Assembly (NCBI RefSeq): GCF_002005165.1
Contig: NZ_CP019699.1
Span: forward strand, 1,612,001-1,676,000
Source of the DNA: Novibacillus thermophilus
GTDB taxonomy: Bacteria > Bacillota > Bacilli > Thermoactinomycetales > Novibacillaceae
Direction of reading: 5' to 3'
DNA length: 64,000 nucleotides
Below, in pieces: positions 35,275 to 43,916 of this stretch (positions within the stretch are counted from its first letter, which is position 1; every line of letters starts with the position of its first letter). Position numbers and translations under genes: made by a program. A model generated the notes under the pieces. It saw only the letters and a program-made list of their open reading frames with translations, did no database searches and was not told the origin of the DNA.

Positions 35275-36900
35275 ATGAGTAACTTCGCCCACATCTTAAA
35301 CGACCGTTTTTCCATTGTGGCCGCTACAAGGGATGATGAATACGTCGCCCAGGTGATCAGCACCACGAAAACGATGGACAGCGTACACAACCTGGAAGAT
35401 GAAGCTATCTTGGATGATTTTATGGGCTACTTGTCAGAAACCGGTGTCCTCCATTCTTTTTCCACCTTTCAAGCTAGCCAGTATCAACGGGTGATGATTC
35501 CGTTTTATTACTGCTTGATCACGTATTTGGCCAAAACATTGCTGGGCATTAAGGCGATGAAAAGTTTGCCTGCTCTGTTGTTTAGTGATCAGGGTGTGAT
35601 GCGAACCTTGGGCTTTTCGGCTATGGTGTTGGAAGAAGGGTACTGTAATCGGGGTGCCGGTAAACGGCATAACGACACCCCACCCGCCAGCCCGTTTACC
35701 CCTCAGACACTGGCAGAATTCATGAATAAGGCGACACCACAGGAGATTGAACAACTGTTTAACACCAATATCGCCAACTTAGCGGCATCTGGTGCTTTCT
35801 ACCAACAAGTGACGGGCATCATCGATGGCACCGATATCGAAACGACGCCGAACTACGAAGGTGCCGGAAAAGTGATGCGCAAAAAGAAAATCCACAACAA
35901 AAAGGGCGTCCGGGAGATCGAGTGTGTCGTTTACGGATGGAAAGCGATTGTGTTGTTTGACCAGCACACGGAAATTCCCCTTGCTCTAAAAGTCGTCCCC
36001 ATTCATGAACACGAGTCCAAATATACGCGTGTGCTCATCGAGCAGGCTCAGCGCAATCTGGGCAAGCACAGCCGGATCACCCAAGTGTTGATGGATCGGG
36101 GCTTTCTGGACGGCACCACCTTATATTGGCTCGACCAACAAAAGATCACATTTGTGATTCCCGCACGCTCCAACATGGACGTCGCCCAGGATGCACGGGA
36201 CTTGGCTCAAGCGTCCATGGGGGTGACGGATACACGCCAAGAAAAACAGACGTCCGGTCGTGGCAAAAGCAAAACCGAGCACATCCTCGAGACCCAAGTT
36301 ACTGGTGTCAAGGCGTTAACCAGTTATGTCGATTATCGGGACCCGGCAAAGCCCGCAAAGCAATACAGTAAGACGGGCGGCGGCGGTTGCCCAATCAACG
36401 CCGTGGTCATTCAACGCTACCGAAACGAGGAGATCCCGGCAGACAAATGCCCTGTTTTTTTGACCAACAGTCCCGTTGACCGCCCTTTTGTTCCGTATGA
36501 TGCTTATGATGGGCGCAGCCTTATTGAGAATTTACTTTTTCGTGAAGGCAAACAGGGCTGGAATCTGGAACATGCGCCAACCAAAACGGCCAATGGCATG
36601 GTATCGCACGTCTATTTCACGTTTTTGACCATTGCCCTGACAACGGCTTATCGAACTTGGTGTGCCGAGCAAACGGAAGAAGGCGAAGAGAGTGAATCCT
36701 CTAATCAGCCGTCGAAAGGGATTCGCAATTGGCGTCGTCGCCTTATGCAAGAAAATCAAGATCAGATCATTGTGTTCAGTGGCCCTTATTATGGTATCTT
36801 CCATCTCATGACCTTTGTTCAGCTTATGGGAGGTCAAGTTAAAGACCAGTCTCCCCGTGAGACTGCCGTTTTTCGACAAAATCATCATTTTTCGCCTTAA
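35275..36900 (+). CDS. IS4-type DDE transposase
   Basis: 541 residues from ATG 35275 (GAGGGA upstream; TTG 35272 directly precedes it). DDE_Tnp_1 pattern: first Asp in TGIIDGTDIETTPNYEG, second Asp in QVLMDRGFLDGTTLYWLD, Glu in the YREK-like YDGRSLIENLLFREGKQGW (Y-x2-R-x3-E). A glycine/lysine-rich insert (QEKQTSGRGKSKTEH) lies between the second Asp and Glu, as usual for the long IS4-group enzymes. Intact, so possibly active. Confidence 0.9.
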   Translation: MSNFAHILNDRFSIVAATRDDEYVAQVISTTKTMDSVHNLEDEAILDDFMGYLSETGVLHSFSTFQASQYQRVMIPFYYCLITYLAKTLLGIKAMKSLPALLFSDQGVMRTLGFSAMVLEEGYCNRGAGKRHNDTPPASPFTPQTLAEFMNKATPQEIEQLFNTNIANLAASGAFYQQVTGIIDGTDIETTPNYEGAGKVMRKKKIHNKKGVREIECVVYGWKAIVLFDQHTEIPLALKVVPIHEHESKYTRVLIEQAQRNLGKHSRITQVLMDRGFLDGTTLYWLDQQKITFVIPARSNMDVAQDARDLAQASMGVTDTRQEKQTSGRGKSKTEHILETQVTGVKALTSYVDYRDPAKPAKQYSKTGGGGCPINAVVIQRYRNEEIPADKCPVFLTNSPVDRPFVPYDAYDGRSLIENLLFREGKQGWNLEHAPTKTANGMVSHVYFTFLTIALTTAYRTWCAEQTEEGEESESSNQPSKGIRNWRRRLMQENQDQIIVFSGPYYGIFHLMTFVQLMGGQVKDQSPRETAVFRQNHHFSP

Positions 36901-36930
36901 GTTATCTTTTCAGGTTAATATTATTTTTAC

Positions 36931-36946
36931 TTGACATGTTAATATG
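36931..36946. promoter_or_regulatory. Operator-like repeat, right half
   Basis: TTGACA-T-GTTAATAT-G, second copy of the repeat at 35126-35141. TTGACA with TACCAT 17 bases on could also be an outward plus-strand promoter reading toward the next transposon. Confidence 0.45.
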
Positions 36947-37140
36947 AGCATTATACCATAGTCAACACTTAGTTCGTTCCTAAAACATACAAAGTATTAC
37001 TTTTCCACTTGTGGATCTTATGCATGAGGCATGGGTCAATTTCGCTTGGCATAAGTTTTCCGACAAAAGGAGAAATTGAAGGGTATGTATAAAATTTCAC
37101 TCGAAGGGGCTTAGCAGGATTTCTGAGGAAAAATGCAGAA

Positions 37141-37192
37141 AAGGAAGACCTAAACATGACTCCTAACCGCGACGAAAGGAGAGGTCTTCCTT
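37141..37192 (+). promoter_or_regulatory. RBS/start-sequestering inverted repeat (ISLre2 copy 2)
   Basis: AAGGAAGACCT (37141-37151) is exactly complementary to AGGTCTTCCTT (37182-37192). The right arm lies between the AAGGAG site and the TTG start, and includes the first two bases of the start codon. Confidence 0.6.
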
Positions 37193-38603
37193 GAAACCAA
37201 TTATACCAGAAATCGCATCTATTTTAGAACAGTCTTCAGACATGTTGTCCTTTTGGGAAACCCTACGTGTGAAAATGATGGGCATCATTGCGGATCAGTT
37301 GGGGGAGTTTTTGGAGCAACTGGATCAGGCCCTAGTGGCGTATTACAAGACCTATTACGGTTGGAAAAGTGAGCGGCGTGATCAGCGCCAGTTCACCTGT
37401 TTCTTTGGTCCAGTGACCTACCGACGCCACTTAATGTATGACAAAAACGGCAACGCGCATTATCCGGTTGATGAGGCGATAGGATTAAAACCTCGTAAAA
37501 GATACAGTCCTGACGTCATGATACTGGGGGCGGAGTTAGCGACCGCTCCGGGGATGACTTACCGATTGGCGTCAGAGGCGACAAAGCGCCTCGCCGGTAT
37601 CCCCATCAGCCATACGACCTTTCAACGTCTCGTCAGAGAAGCGGGTGAGGCTCAGGCAGCGATGGATACGCGGAAACGGGATCAGCTATTTGAAGACATC
37701 ACCATCCCTGAAGCGCCATCTACCCAGCATTTGTACTGTGAAGCCGATGGCTTGTACGTCAAGGGGAAAGGCAAAAGCATTGAAATTAAGCATATGATCG
37801 CCTATACCGGATGGGACCATAACGGGTCGCGTGTGTCCTTAACCGATCGACAAACCTTTTCCACCGTGGCGTCGGGAGAAGACTTTTGGGAGAAGGGCTT
37901 TGCTGTCATCCGACATCGCTGGGATCTAACCGGATCCCATATCGCCACCAACGCGGATGCAGCGTCGTGGATCTCGACAGAACGCGTGGCGGAAATATTC
38001 TCGGAGGCGGCGTCCATCACCCATCAACTGGATCGCTTTCATGTAAAGCGGAGTATTCGCCATGGATTAAGCCGTCAGCCTAAGCTGATCCCTTTACTGG
38101 AAGAGGCGATCACACAACAGAATCAAGATCGCTTTAAAGCGGTCATCGATACCGCCATAGGGAATGCGGAAACCGAGGGCGAAGAAAAGCGAATCGAAGA
38201 CATGAGAAAGTATCTGGAAGGGCATTGGGACTTACTGCGTGATTGGCGCGAGGTGAGCCCGAATAAGCCGGAAAACGCCCGAGGGATGGGCTGTATGGAA
38301 TCGAATCAGAGGCGTTTGGTGTACCGGATGAAACGGAGAGGGATGTACTGGAGTGAAGCAGGAGCCGAAGCGGTGGCGAAAGTGCAACAGGGAATCGCCA
38401 ATGGGACGTTGAGAGAGGCGGTGCTCACGGTGTGGCCCAATCGTCCGGTGACTCAAAAGCTACGGCGTCAGGCAAAAAAAGCAAGCAAACGAGATGCGAT
38501 GGGCATCCACCACGGGAGGATTGAGGTTGGAGCCGCCTCGTCATCAAGTGCGATTGGACAGTTGAACAAGGTGATCAATCGTCTGTCTTCCGTCATCGCA
38601 TAA
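37191..38603 (+). CDS. ISLre2-family (UPF0236) transposase, intact
   Basis: 470 residues from TTG 37191, behind AAGGAGAGG. Conserved segments VTYRRHLMYDKNGNAHYPVDEAIGL, LYCEADGLYVKGKGK (first catalytic Asp), TNADAASWIS, THQLDRFHVKRSI (the D-R-F-H motif lost in copy 1), and GMGCMESNQRRLVYRMKRRG with the Glu. All acidic residues present and no frameshift, so it could be active. Only moderately similar to copy 1, so it is a different ISLre2 element, not a duplicate. Confidence 0.92.
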   Translation: MKPIIPEIASILEQSSDMLSFWETLRVKMMGIIADQLGEFLEQLDQALVAYYKTYYGWKSERRDQRQFTCFFGPVTYRRHLMYDKNGNAHYPVDEAIGLKPRKRYSPDVMILGAELATAPGMTYRLASEATKRLAGIPISHTTFQRLVREAGEAQAAMDTRKRDQLFEDITIPEAPSTQHLYCEADGLYVKGKGKSIEIKHMIAYTGWDHNGSRVSLTDRQTFSTVASGEDFWEKGFAVIRHRWDLTGSHIATNADAASWISTERVAEIFSEAASITHQLDRFHVKRSIRHGLSRQPKLIPLLEEAITQQNQDRFKAVIDTAIGNAETEGEEKRIEDMRKYLEGHWDLLRDWREVSPNKPENARGMGCMESNQRRLVYRMKRRGMYWSEAGAEAVAKVQQGIANGTLREAVLTVWPNRPVTQKLRRQAKKASKRDAMGIHHGRIEVGAASSSSAIGQLNKVINRLSSVIA

Positions 38604-38613
38604 AAGATATGAC

Positions 38614-38654
38614 ATCCCTAGAGGTCAAAATGCATTTTGCCCTCCACTAGGGAT
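38614..38654 (+). terminator. Hairpin after the ISLre2 transposase
   Basis: ATCCCTAGAGG..CAAAAT pairs with ATTTTG.CCTC..CTAGGGAT (arms 38614-38654, small bulge, palindromic centre CAAAATGCATTTTG). No T-run. 38655-38811 otherwise contains the transposon end. Confidence 0.55.
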
Positions 38655-38811
38655 AAAACAAGCGAAGCGCGTTAGGGGTCTGGCGACAAAATTAAGGTCT
38701 TCTGATCCTTTTTCCTGTAAGGTCGTCGAGTAAAACTTGACACATACAATTGAAGGACGTTAGTTGACAGGCGTTTGCATTTTTAGTTTAGCTATTCCTG
38801 AGGTGATGAAG

Positions 38812-39234
38812 TTGTTCGTAAAAGGGCTTAATCACTTTTTGTTTTCCGTTTCTGATTTGGAGAGATCGATTAAGTTTTACCAAGATGTTTTTGGAGCTAA
38901 ATTGCTAGTCAAAGGGAGGAGCACGGCCTACTTTGATTTGAATGGCATGTGGCTGGCGCTTAACTTAGAGAAAGACATTCCCCGTAATGAAATAAGCCGG
39001 TCATACACTCATATCGCTTTTTCAATTGAAGAGGCTGATTTTGATAGAATCTACAACAAATTAAAGGAATTGGGCGTCAACATTTTACCTGGTCGTCCTA
39101 GAGATGAAAGGGACAAAAAATCTATTTACTTTACTGATCCAGATGGTCATAAGTTTGAATTTCATACTGGCACATTGCAGGATAGGTTGGATTACTATAA
39201 ACAGGAAAAACATCATATGGAGTTTTACGTTTAA
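38812..39234 (+). CDS. fosB: FosB-type fosfomycin thiol transferase
   Basis: About 140 residues, the usual FosB length. VOC fold with metal ligands His near the start (GLNHFLFSV), His in [12 protein letters not shown] and Glu in HKFEFHTG; the fosfomycin and phosphate contacts appear in [29 protein letters not shown]. FosB adds bacillithiol or cysteine to the epoxide of fosfomycin. TTG 38812 is preferred because the strong site TGAGGTGAT (38799-38807) overlaps the in-frame ATG at 38806 and sits six bases before TTG. A good terminator follows. It stands alone between a transposon and an unrelated gene. Confidence 0.92.
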   Translation: MFVKGLNHFLFSVSDLERSIKFYQDVFGAKLLVKGRSTAYFDLNGMWLALNLEKDIPRNEISRSYTHIAFSIEEADFDRIYNKLKELGVNILPGRPRDERDKKSIYFTDPDGHKFEFHTGTLQDRLDYYKQEKHHMEFYV

Positions 39235-39251
39235 AAGCATCTGGGAGATGG

Positions 39252-39280
39252 ACACCTTTTTGAGGAAAGGTGTTTTTTTA
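39252..39280 (+). terminator. Rho-independent terminator after fosB
   Basis: ACACCTTT-TTGAGG-AAAGGTGT followed by seven T. Confidence 0.9.
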
Positions 39281-39374
39281 TAGCGTGTGGAATGGTAACA
39301 AAAGGGGGGTGTGAGGCAGTGGCAGTGTCATGACAGCTGCTTGAAAACATCGGAATCTAAAGGAGGAAGTTAAC

Positions 39375-39956
39375 GTGACGAAGAGAAACAATGCCAGTCC
39401 TGACAAGGAGTTGTCACCAGAACAGCGTGAGGAATTGCTGAGAGTATTAAAAGCCCGTTTTGAGGAGAACATGCACCGCCATAAAGGTCTTGAATGGGCT
39501 AAAGTCCGAGCAAAGCTGGAAGCTCAGCCTGAAAAGCTGTGGTCGCTCAATGAAATGGAAAGAACGGGCGGGGAACCGGATGTTGTGTGCCGGGATGAAA
39601 GGACTGGCGAATACATTTTCTGTGATTGTTCGGCGGAGAGTCCAAGAGGCCGCAGAAGTGTTTGTTACGACCGCGAAGCGCAGGAGGCGAGGAAAAAACA
39701 TAAACCAGAAAATAACGCTATGGATATGGCAACTGCCATGGGGATTGAACTGTTAACGGAAGAACAGTATCGAGCGCTGCAGAAACTTGAAAGTTTCGAT
39801 ACGAAAACGTCGAGCTGGGTGCAAACACCACCTGATATTAGAAAACTTGGCGGTGCCCTTTTTTGCGATCGCCGCTACGGGCACGTCTTCGTGTATCACA
39901 ACGGTGCGTCCTCTTACTACAGTTCCAGAGGGTTTCGTGGCTCGCTGAGGGTTTAA
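39375..39956 (+). CDS. DUF4256 protein
   Basis: 193 residues from GTG 39375, eight bases after AGGAGG. Pattern RFEENMHRHKGLEWAKVRAKLE, LWSLNEMERTGGEPDVV, YIFCDCSAESPRGRRSVCYDREAQEAR, WVQTPPDIRKLGGALFCDRRYGHVFVYHNGASSYYSSRGFRG is the DUF4256 family, small cytosolic proteins of unknown function found in many Firmicutes and Bacteroidetes. Two conserved Cys (FCDCS) and a late Tyr-Ser-rich tail. No operon partner; 104 bases separate it from the amidase gene. Confidence 0.85.
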   Translation: MTKRNNASPDKELSPEQREELLRVLKARFEENMHRHKGLEWAKVRAKLEAQPEKLWSLNEMERTGGEPDVVCRDERTGEYIFCDCSAESPRGRRSVCYDREAQEARKKHKPENNAMDMATAMGIELLTEEQYRALQKLESFDTKTSSWVQTPPDIRKLGGALFCDRRYGHVFVYHNGASSYYSSRGFRGSLRV

Positions 39957-40090
39957 AGGGTGCACACTAGGATAAGGTTCAAGCATGTTTGTACAGGAAC
40001 AGGCCATTAAAAACGCCCCCTTCCATTAGGGATGAGCCGTCCCTCTCTTGATATATATGTATGGGTCAAAAAGATTGGAGGAGAAGAGAA

Positions 40091-42184
40091 GTGAAATGTC
40101 GAATCAGGCACCATTTAACGATGTTGTTGTTGGTAGCTGTTTTGCTCGTTGCCCCGATGTCTTCTTATGCAGATCGTCCTTTGGAAACGCCGACTTCTGA
40201 AGCATTTGAACTGACAGAGGCGACAATTTCGGAAATTCAAGCAGCAATGGAGCGAGGAATCCTGACAGCAGAAGAACTGGTGCTTCAGTACTTGAAACGC
40301 ATTGAGGCCTATGATCAACAAGGGCCGAGCATCAATTCCATCATCACGATCAATGAAAATGCAGTAGAAATTGCGCGAGAGTTGGATAAAGAAAGGGCGC
40401 AACACGGGCCTAGAAGTCCGCTTCACGGCATTCCCATCGTACTTAAAGATAACTTTGATACAGCGGACATGCCGACATCGGCCGGTTGTGTATGTTTAAA
40501 GGATTCGATACCGCCGGATGACGCCCACCAGGTTCAAAAGTTAAAAGAAGCAGGAGCTATTATTTTGGCAAAAACCAATTTACATGAATTTGCTTTCGGT
40601 ATTACGACAGAAAGTTCACTTGGCGGACAAACCTTAAACCCCTATAATCTGGCTCATAACCCTGGAGGGTCAAGTGGCGGGACGGGTGCTGCCGTGGCTG
40701 CCAATTTTGCCACGGCGGGTTTTGGTACAGATACGGGTGGCTCGATCCGAATTCCGTCAGCTTTTAATAGTCTAGTAGGATTACGGCCGACAATCGGGCT
40801 TTCTAGTCGCGATGGAATTATTCCCCTGGCTCTCACTCAAGATACCGGCGGACCGATGGCGCGCACCGTTGAAGACATTGCCTATTTGTTGGATGCTACA
40901 GTGGGGTACGATGAGAAAGACATCGAAACAGCCAGAAGCGTCACCAACATCCCGGAAACGTACACGGAATTTCTCACTGAGGACGGGTTAGAGGGAGCAA
41001 AGATAGGAGTGGTCAGGTCCTTATTCAACGAAAGCAGTCACGAAGTGAATGACATTATTGAGAGAGCGATTGAAGATGTAGAACAACTGGGTGCTGAAGT
41101 AGTAGAGGTGGAGATTCCTTTTCTTGATGAGATTTTCTCTTACCCGAGTTTGAGTAACTGGGAATTTAAATTCCAACTGAATGACTATTTAGAGGCCCTT
41201 GGCGAGGGGGCTCCTTATGCTTCGCTAGATGAAATCATTCAGTCAGGGGAGTACAGCAAATCGATCGAGAGGTCGTTGATTGAGAGAAATGAACGGGAAA
41301 CTTTAGATACTGAGGAATACAAGGATATTGTCCTTTTCCGTACAAAAGTGGCACAACATGGGGTGTTAAAGGCGATGGCAGACAACGAACTGGATGCTTT
41401 GATGTACCCGACTTCGACAAATGCCGCTGCAGAAATAGGGAGAGGTCAGCGTGTTGGAAATAATAATCGGTTGAGCGCGTTCAGTGGATTTCCTGCGATC
41501 ACGGTACCTGCCGGTTACACCACAGACGGTCTTCCAGTTGGAGTCGAATTTCTGGCGAGAGCATTTGATGAACCGACCCTAATGAAGATTGCTTATGCTT
41601 ACGAACAAAAAACACAACACCGCAAACCACCGGAGTTCCTTCAGGACTCCGAGGTGGATAAATACGAATTGCAAATTCGCGTGAACGAAATCAAGGCAGA
41701 GCAATTGAATGAATACCTCTACACGGTAGAGAGTTGGAAAAATTTGCAATACGCTTTAACAGAAGCCGAAAACGTTCTGAACGACCCAAATGCGACCCAG
41801 ACGGAAGTCGACGGTGCTTTGTCGAGATTGAATGAGGCTCGTGACGGTTTGGAAGAGATAGACATAAGGGCAGAGAGCATGAAAACGTGGGTTGACCGCC
41901 TCGCTGAAGAAGAGGAGTTGTCAAACGATGAAGGTGTTCGTTCATTAATGGCACACTTGACAGCCATTAGTTATTACGAAAATTTAGGAATAGCCGAAAA
42001 AGTCATCAAACACTTGGAGAGCTTTAAGGGATTGCTTAAGCATCAAAAAGACGTGGGGATGATGTCTGACAAAGCGTTTGACATTCTCCATACTCAAGTG
42101 AACCGTATGATTGAAAAATGGGAAGCGAATCGGAACAGTAACGTGTTGTTTCCAGGTAAAGGCATTCTCGAGGCGGCATCCTAG
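40091..42184 (+). CDS. Secreted amidase with FIVAR-like and C-terminal FIMAH-like modules
   Basis: 697 residues from GTG 40091, after TTGGAGGAG; ATG 40061 lacks a site. Signal peptide MLLLVAVLLVAPMSSYA. Amidase-signature domain (about 30-490): catalytic Lys in IVLKDNFDTADMP, the cis-Ser/Ser pair in NPGGSSGGTGAAVAANFATAG and GTDTGGSIRIPSAFN. Then a helical repeat LQYALTEAENVLNDPNATQTEVDGALSRLNEA (FIVAR-like, binding surfaces or sugars) and, from 41888, the module WVDRLAEEEELSNDEGVRSLMAHLTA...HQKD, also present in the proteins at 49293 and 51924. Hydrolyses an extracellular amide; a peptidoglycan or peptide-amide substrate is possible. Confidence 0.9.
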   Translation: MKCRIRHHLTMLLLVAVLLVAPMSSYADRPLETPTSEAFELTEATISEIQAAMERGILTAEELVLQYLKRIEAYDQQGPSINSIITINENAVEIARELDKERAQHGPRSPLHGIPIVLKDNFDTADMPTSAGCVCLKDSIPPDDAHQVQKLKEAGAIILAKTNLHEFAFGITTESSLGGQTLNPYNLAHNPGGSSGGTGAAVAANFATAGFGTDTGGSIRIPSAFNSLVGLRPTIGLSSRDGIIPLALTQDTGGPMARTVEDIAYLLDATVGYDEKDIETARSVTNIPETYTEFLTEDGLEGAKIGVVRSLFNESSHEVNDIIERAIEDVEQLGAEVVEVEIPFLDEIFSYPSLSNWEFKFQLNDYLEALGEGAPYASLDEIIQSGEYSKSIERSLIERNERETLDTEEYKDIVLFRTKVAQHGVLKAMADNELDALMYPTSTNAAAEIGRGQRVGNNNRLSAFSGFPAITVPAGYTTDGLPVGVEFLARAFDEPTLMKIAYAYEQKTQHRKPPEFLQDSEVDKYELQIRVNEIKAEQLNEYLYTVESWKNLQYALTEAENVLNDPNATQTEVDGALSRLNEARDGLEEIDIRAESMKTWVDRLAEEEELSNDEGVRSLMAHLTAISYYENLGIAEKVIKHLESFKGLLKHQKDVGMMSDKAFDILHTQVNRMIEKWEANRNSNVLFPGKGILEAAS

Positions 42185-42575
42185 CGTAACAGTGTGTCCG
42201 GGGGCAAGAGCATTTCATCAAAGGTAAAGCCCTTCACCCGAGTCCCTCTCTCCCTTGCTAACATAGCTCTACACCTGCTGGGTTTAACAGCGGAAGGTTC
42301 ATGGTGGTTTCCTAGAGGTGCACACATTGGCGCCAAGGATGGTTGCGTGCGGGCTTGTGAGGTTTTTTCCGAGCTCGCCTTTTTGTGCTTCTTCTTTCGT
42401 GTTACGTATGTTTCACATCACTACTGTTGCATAAAACTTGGCAATTACTTGATTGAATATTCAGTTATCCATATTTCATCTAATAGGGCTAAAAAGACAA
42501 ATACCGCATAAAAGGTGGTGCTGCCCATTTGGTAATATTATACAGTTAGTCCTAGAGTGACAACGACAAACACGC
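42185..42575. other. Intergenic stretch with no recognisable gene
   Basis: Between the amidase stop and the IS4-type transposase. An open frame of 105 codons from 42194 has no ribosome site and a composition unlike protein (many Cys, Phe, His), and no known motif. No clear hairpin with T-run seen. The IS4 element's end must lie in the last part, but its terminal repeat could not be identified. Confidence 0.4.
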
Positions 42576-43715
42576 TTATGTCGAGAGTTTTCTCTTTCGC
42601 CTCATCGAACGAAATTGGATGCGGTGAAACCATTTTTCATAGGATTTCCAAAGAAAAGATTTTAACCATCGTTTTAATTGCAAGATGGACTGCTTCGCTT
42701 TGGTCTCCATTTGCACGAGAACAAGCAGACAGTAGGCGATGAGTGCCATGAAAATCTGGTTTTGGATGGCTTCCTCACTCGTTCCGAAAAAGGTTTTGAT
42801 TCGCACGTGTTGCTTAAGCCACTTGAAAAACAGCTCGATCGCCCAACGCGAACGATAGATGTCACCGATTTCTTCGGCGCTCAGGTCAAAACGATTGGTC
42901 ACAAGGCGAATGACATTGCCTTTCGAATCAACGGTTTCAATGAGCCGGAATACATTTTCCGTTCGTTTCTGAGGGGTACCGATGACGACCATCGAATCTG
43001 ACATAATGGGGCTTTCTTCCGCGACGGAAAACGTTTCAAGGGTGCGGATCACCGCGTTTTTCTTCAGACGCGAAGCGAAGAAAATCCCTTTATCACAATA
43101 GCGGTCAAATCTCTCGTAGTCGACATAACCGCGATCAAAAACGTACATCGCTTCTTTTTCGTCTATGAGAACCTCCAATTGGGTACGGTCGTGGATGTTA
43201 GCCGGTGTAACGATGGCCTTTTCCGGATAGACCGTTCCTTTGTCCATAAAGACAAGGCGTAAGTGTAATTTGACACCGGCCTTCGTCTTGCGAAAAGTGG
43301 CCCATTTATAGCGGCTTAAACTTAAAGGAATGGTGCTGGAGTCAATGATTTTGACCGGTAGATCCACCCGTTTCTTGCCTTGTTTGTGCCGATGGATTTG
43401 CTGAACGAGATGAAGAAACACATTGGCCATCAGCGATGGATCCACTTCCCTATTCTTTCGAGACAATTGGGAAGCGCTAATCCCATCGAGTCCGAGTGCC
43501 TGCCCCAAATCTTCATCGAGTACGGCATCCGAAATTGCGCGTAAACTCTCTTCTTCCTGAAGATGTGCATACAGGAAAAGCATCAGATAAGCCTTTGTCG
43601 TGAGCTTCTTGGTGTATTTGTCCTGATTGGTGGCGGCAACTTGTTTTTCAAAATGGGAAAAATTAATGGGTGCCACCCATTTACCAAATGATGAAATCAG
43701 TGTATTCTTGTCCAT
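42576..43715 (-). CDS. IS4-family transposase (IS5377-like)
   Basis: 379 residues. Start MDKNTLISSFGKWVAPINF and KLTTKAYLMLFLYAHLQ match the thermophilic Bacillus/Geobacillus IS4 type. Catalytic Asp in VKIIDSSTIPLSLSRYKWA, second Asp in YVFDRGYVDYERFD, and the YREK motif YRSRWAIELFFKWLKQHVRIK (Y-x2-R-x3-E-x6-K). No frameshift. Reads opposite to the flanking genes. Confidence 0.92.
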   Translation of the reverse strand: MDKNTLISSFGKWVAPINFSHFEKQVAATNQDKYTKKLTTKAYLMLFLYAHLQEEESLRAISDAVLDEDLGQALGLDGISASQLSRKNREVDPSLMANVFLHLVQQIHRHKQGKKRVDLPVKIIDSSTIPLSLSRYKWATFRKTKAGVKLHLRLVFMDKGTVYPEKAIVTPANIHDRTQLEVLIDEKEAMYVFDRGYVDYERFDRYCDKGIFFASRLKKNAVIRTLETFSVAEESPIMSDSMVVIGTPQKRTENVFRLIETVDSKGNVIRLVTNRFDLSAEEIGDIYRSRWAIELFFKWLKQHVRIKTFFGTSEEAIQNQIFMALIAYCLLVLVQMETKAKQSILQLKRWLKSFLWKSYEKWFHRIQFRSMRRKRKLST

Positions 43716-43721
43716 AACGGT

Positions 43722-43775
43722 ATCCTTTACGTTGGATTTGGACAGGAACCACCCTGTACATCCATTGTAAAGGAT
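43722..43775 (-). promoter_or_regulatory. RBS-sequestering inverted repeat (IS4-type transposase)
   Basis: On the plus strand ATCCTTTAC (43722-43730) and GTAAAGGAT (43767-43775) are exact complements. On the minus strand the arm next to the ATG contains the site AAAGGAT, seven to eight bases before the start. Confidence 0.6.
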
Positions 43776-43916
43776 TTTTTTGTCAGTTGGACAACCGAAA
43801 TGTGAACATTGAGGGTATTATGAATCATCGGATTTAATTAATGCAACACCAGTGGTTTCACATGCAAAAAACATAAAAATTAATGAATCTTTATCTAAAT
43901 AAAGGAAGTGTGAAAC

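Larger units (their letters stand above)
35142..36913 (+). mobile_element. Complete IS (IS4-like), 13-bp TIR, 9-bp target duplication
   Basis: Left end CTGAAAAGATAAC (35142-35154) and right end GTTATCTTTTCAG (36901-36913) are exact inverted repeats. The 9-base GTTAATATT flanks both sides (35133-35141 and 36914-36922). Length 1772 bases with a single transposase whose stop abuts the right repeat. Intact ends plus intact duplication mean a fairly recent insertion. Confidence 0.93.
37095..38744 (+). mobile_element. ISLre2-family element, copy 2 (ends approximate)
   Basis: Left TTTCACTCGA-AGGGGCTTAGCAGGA (from 37095) and the reverse complement of the right end, TTTTACTCGA-CGACCTTACAGGA (to about 38738-38744), form imperfect ~25-base terminal repeats around the transposase gene. 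No target duplication could be assigned. 36947-37094 otherwise shows no gene. Confidence 0.6.

Noticed and set aside
42194-42511. 105-codon open frame after the amidase gene
   Set aside because: No ribosome site, odd composition rich in Cys, Phe and His, no motif; treated as chance.
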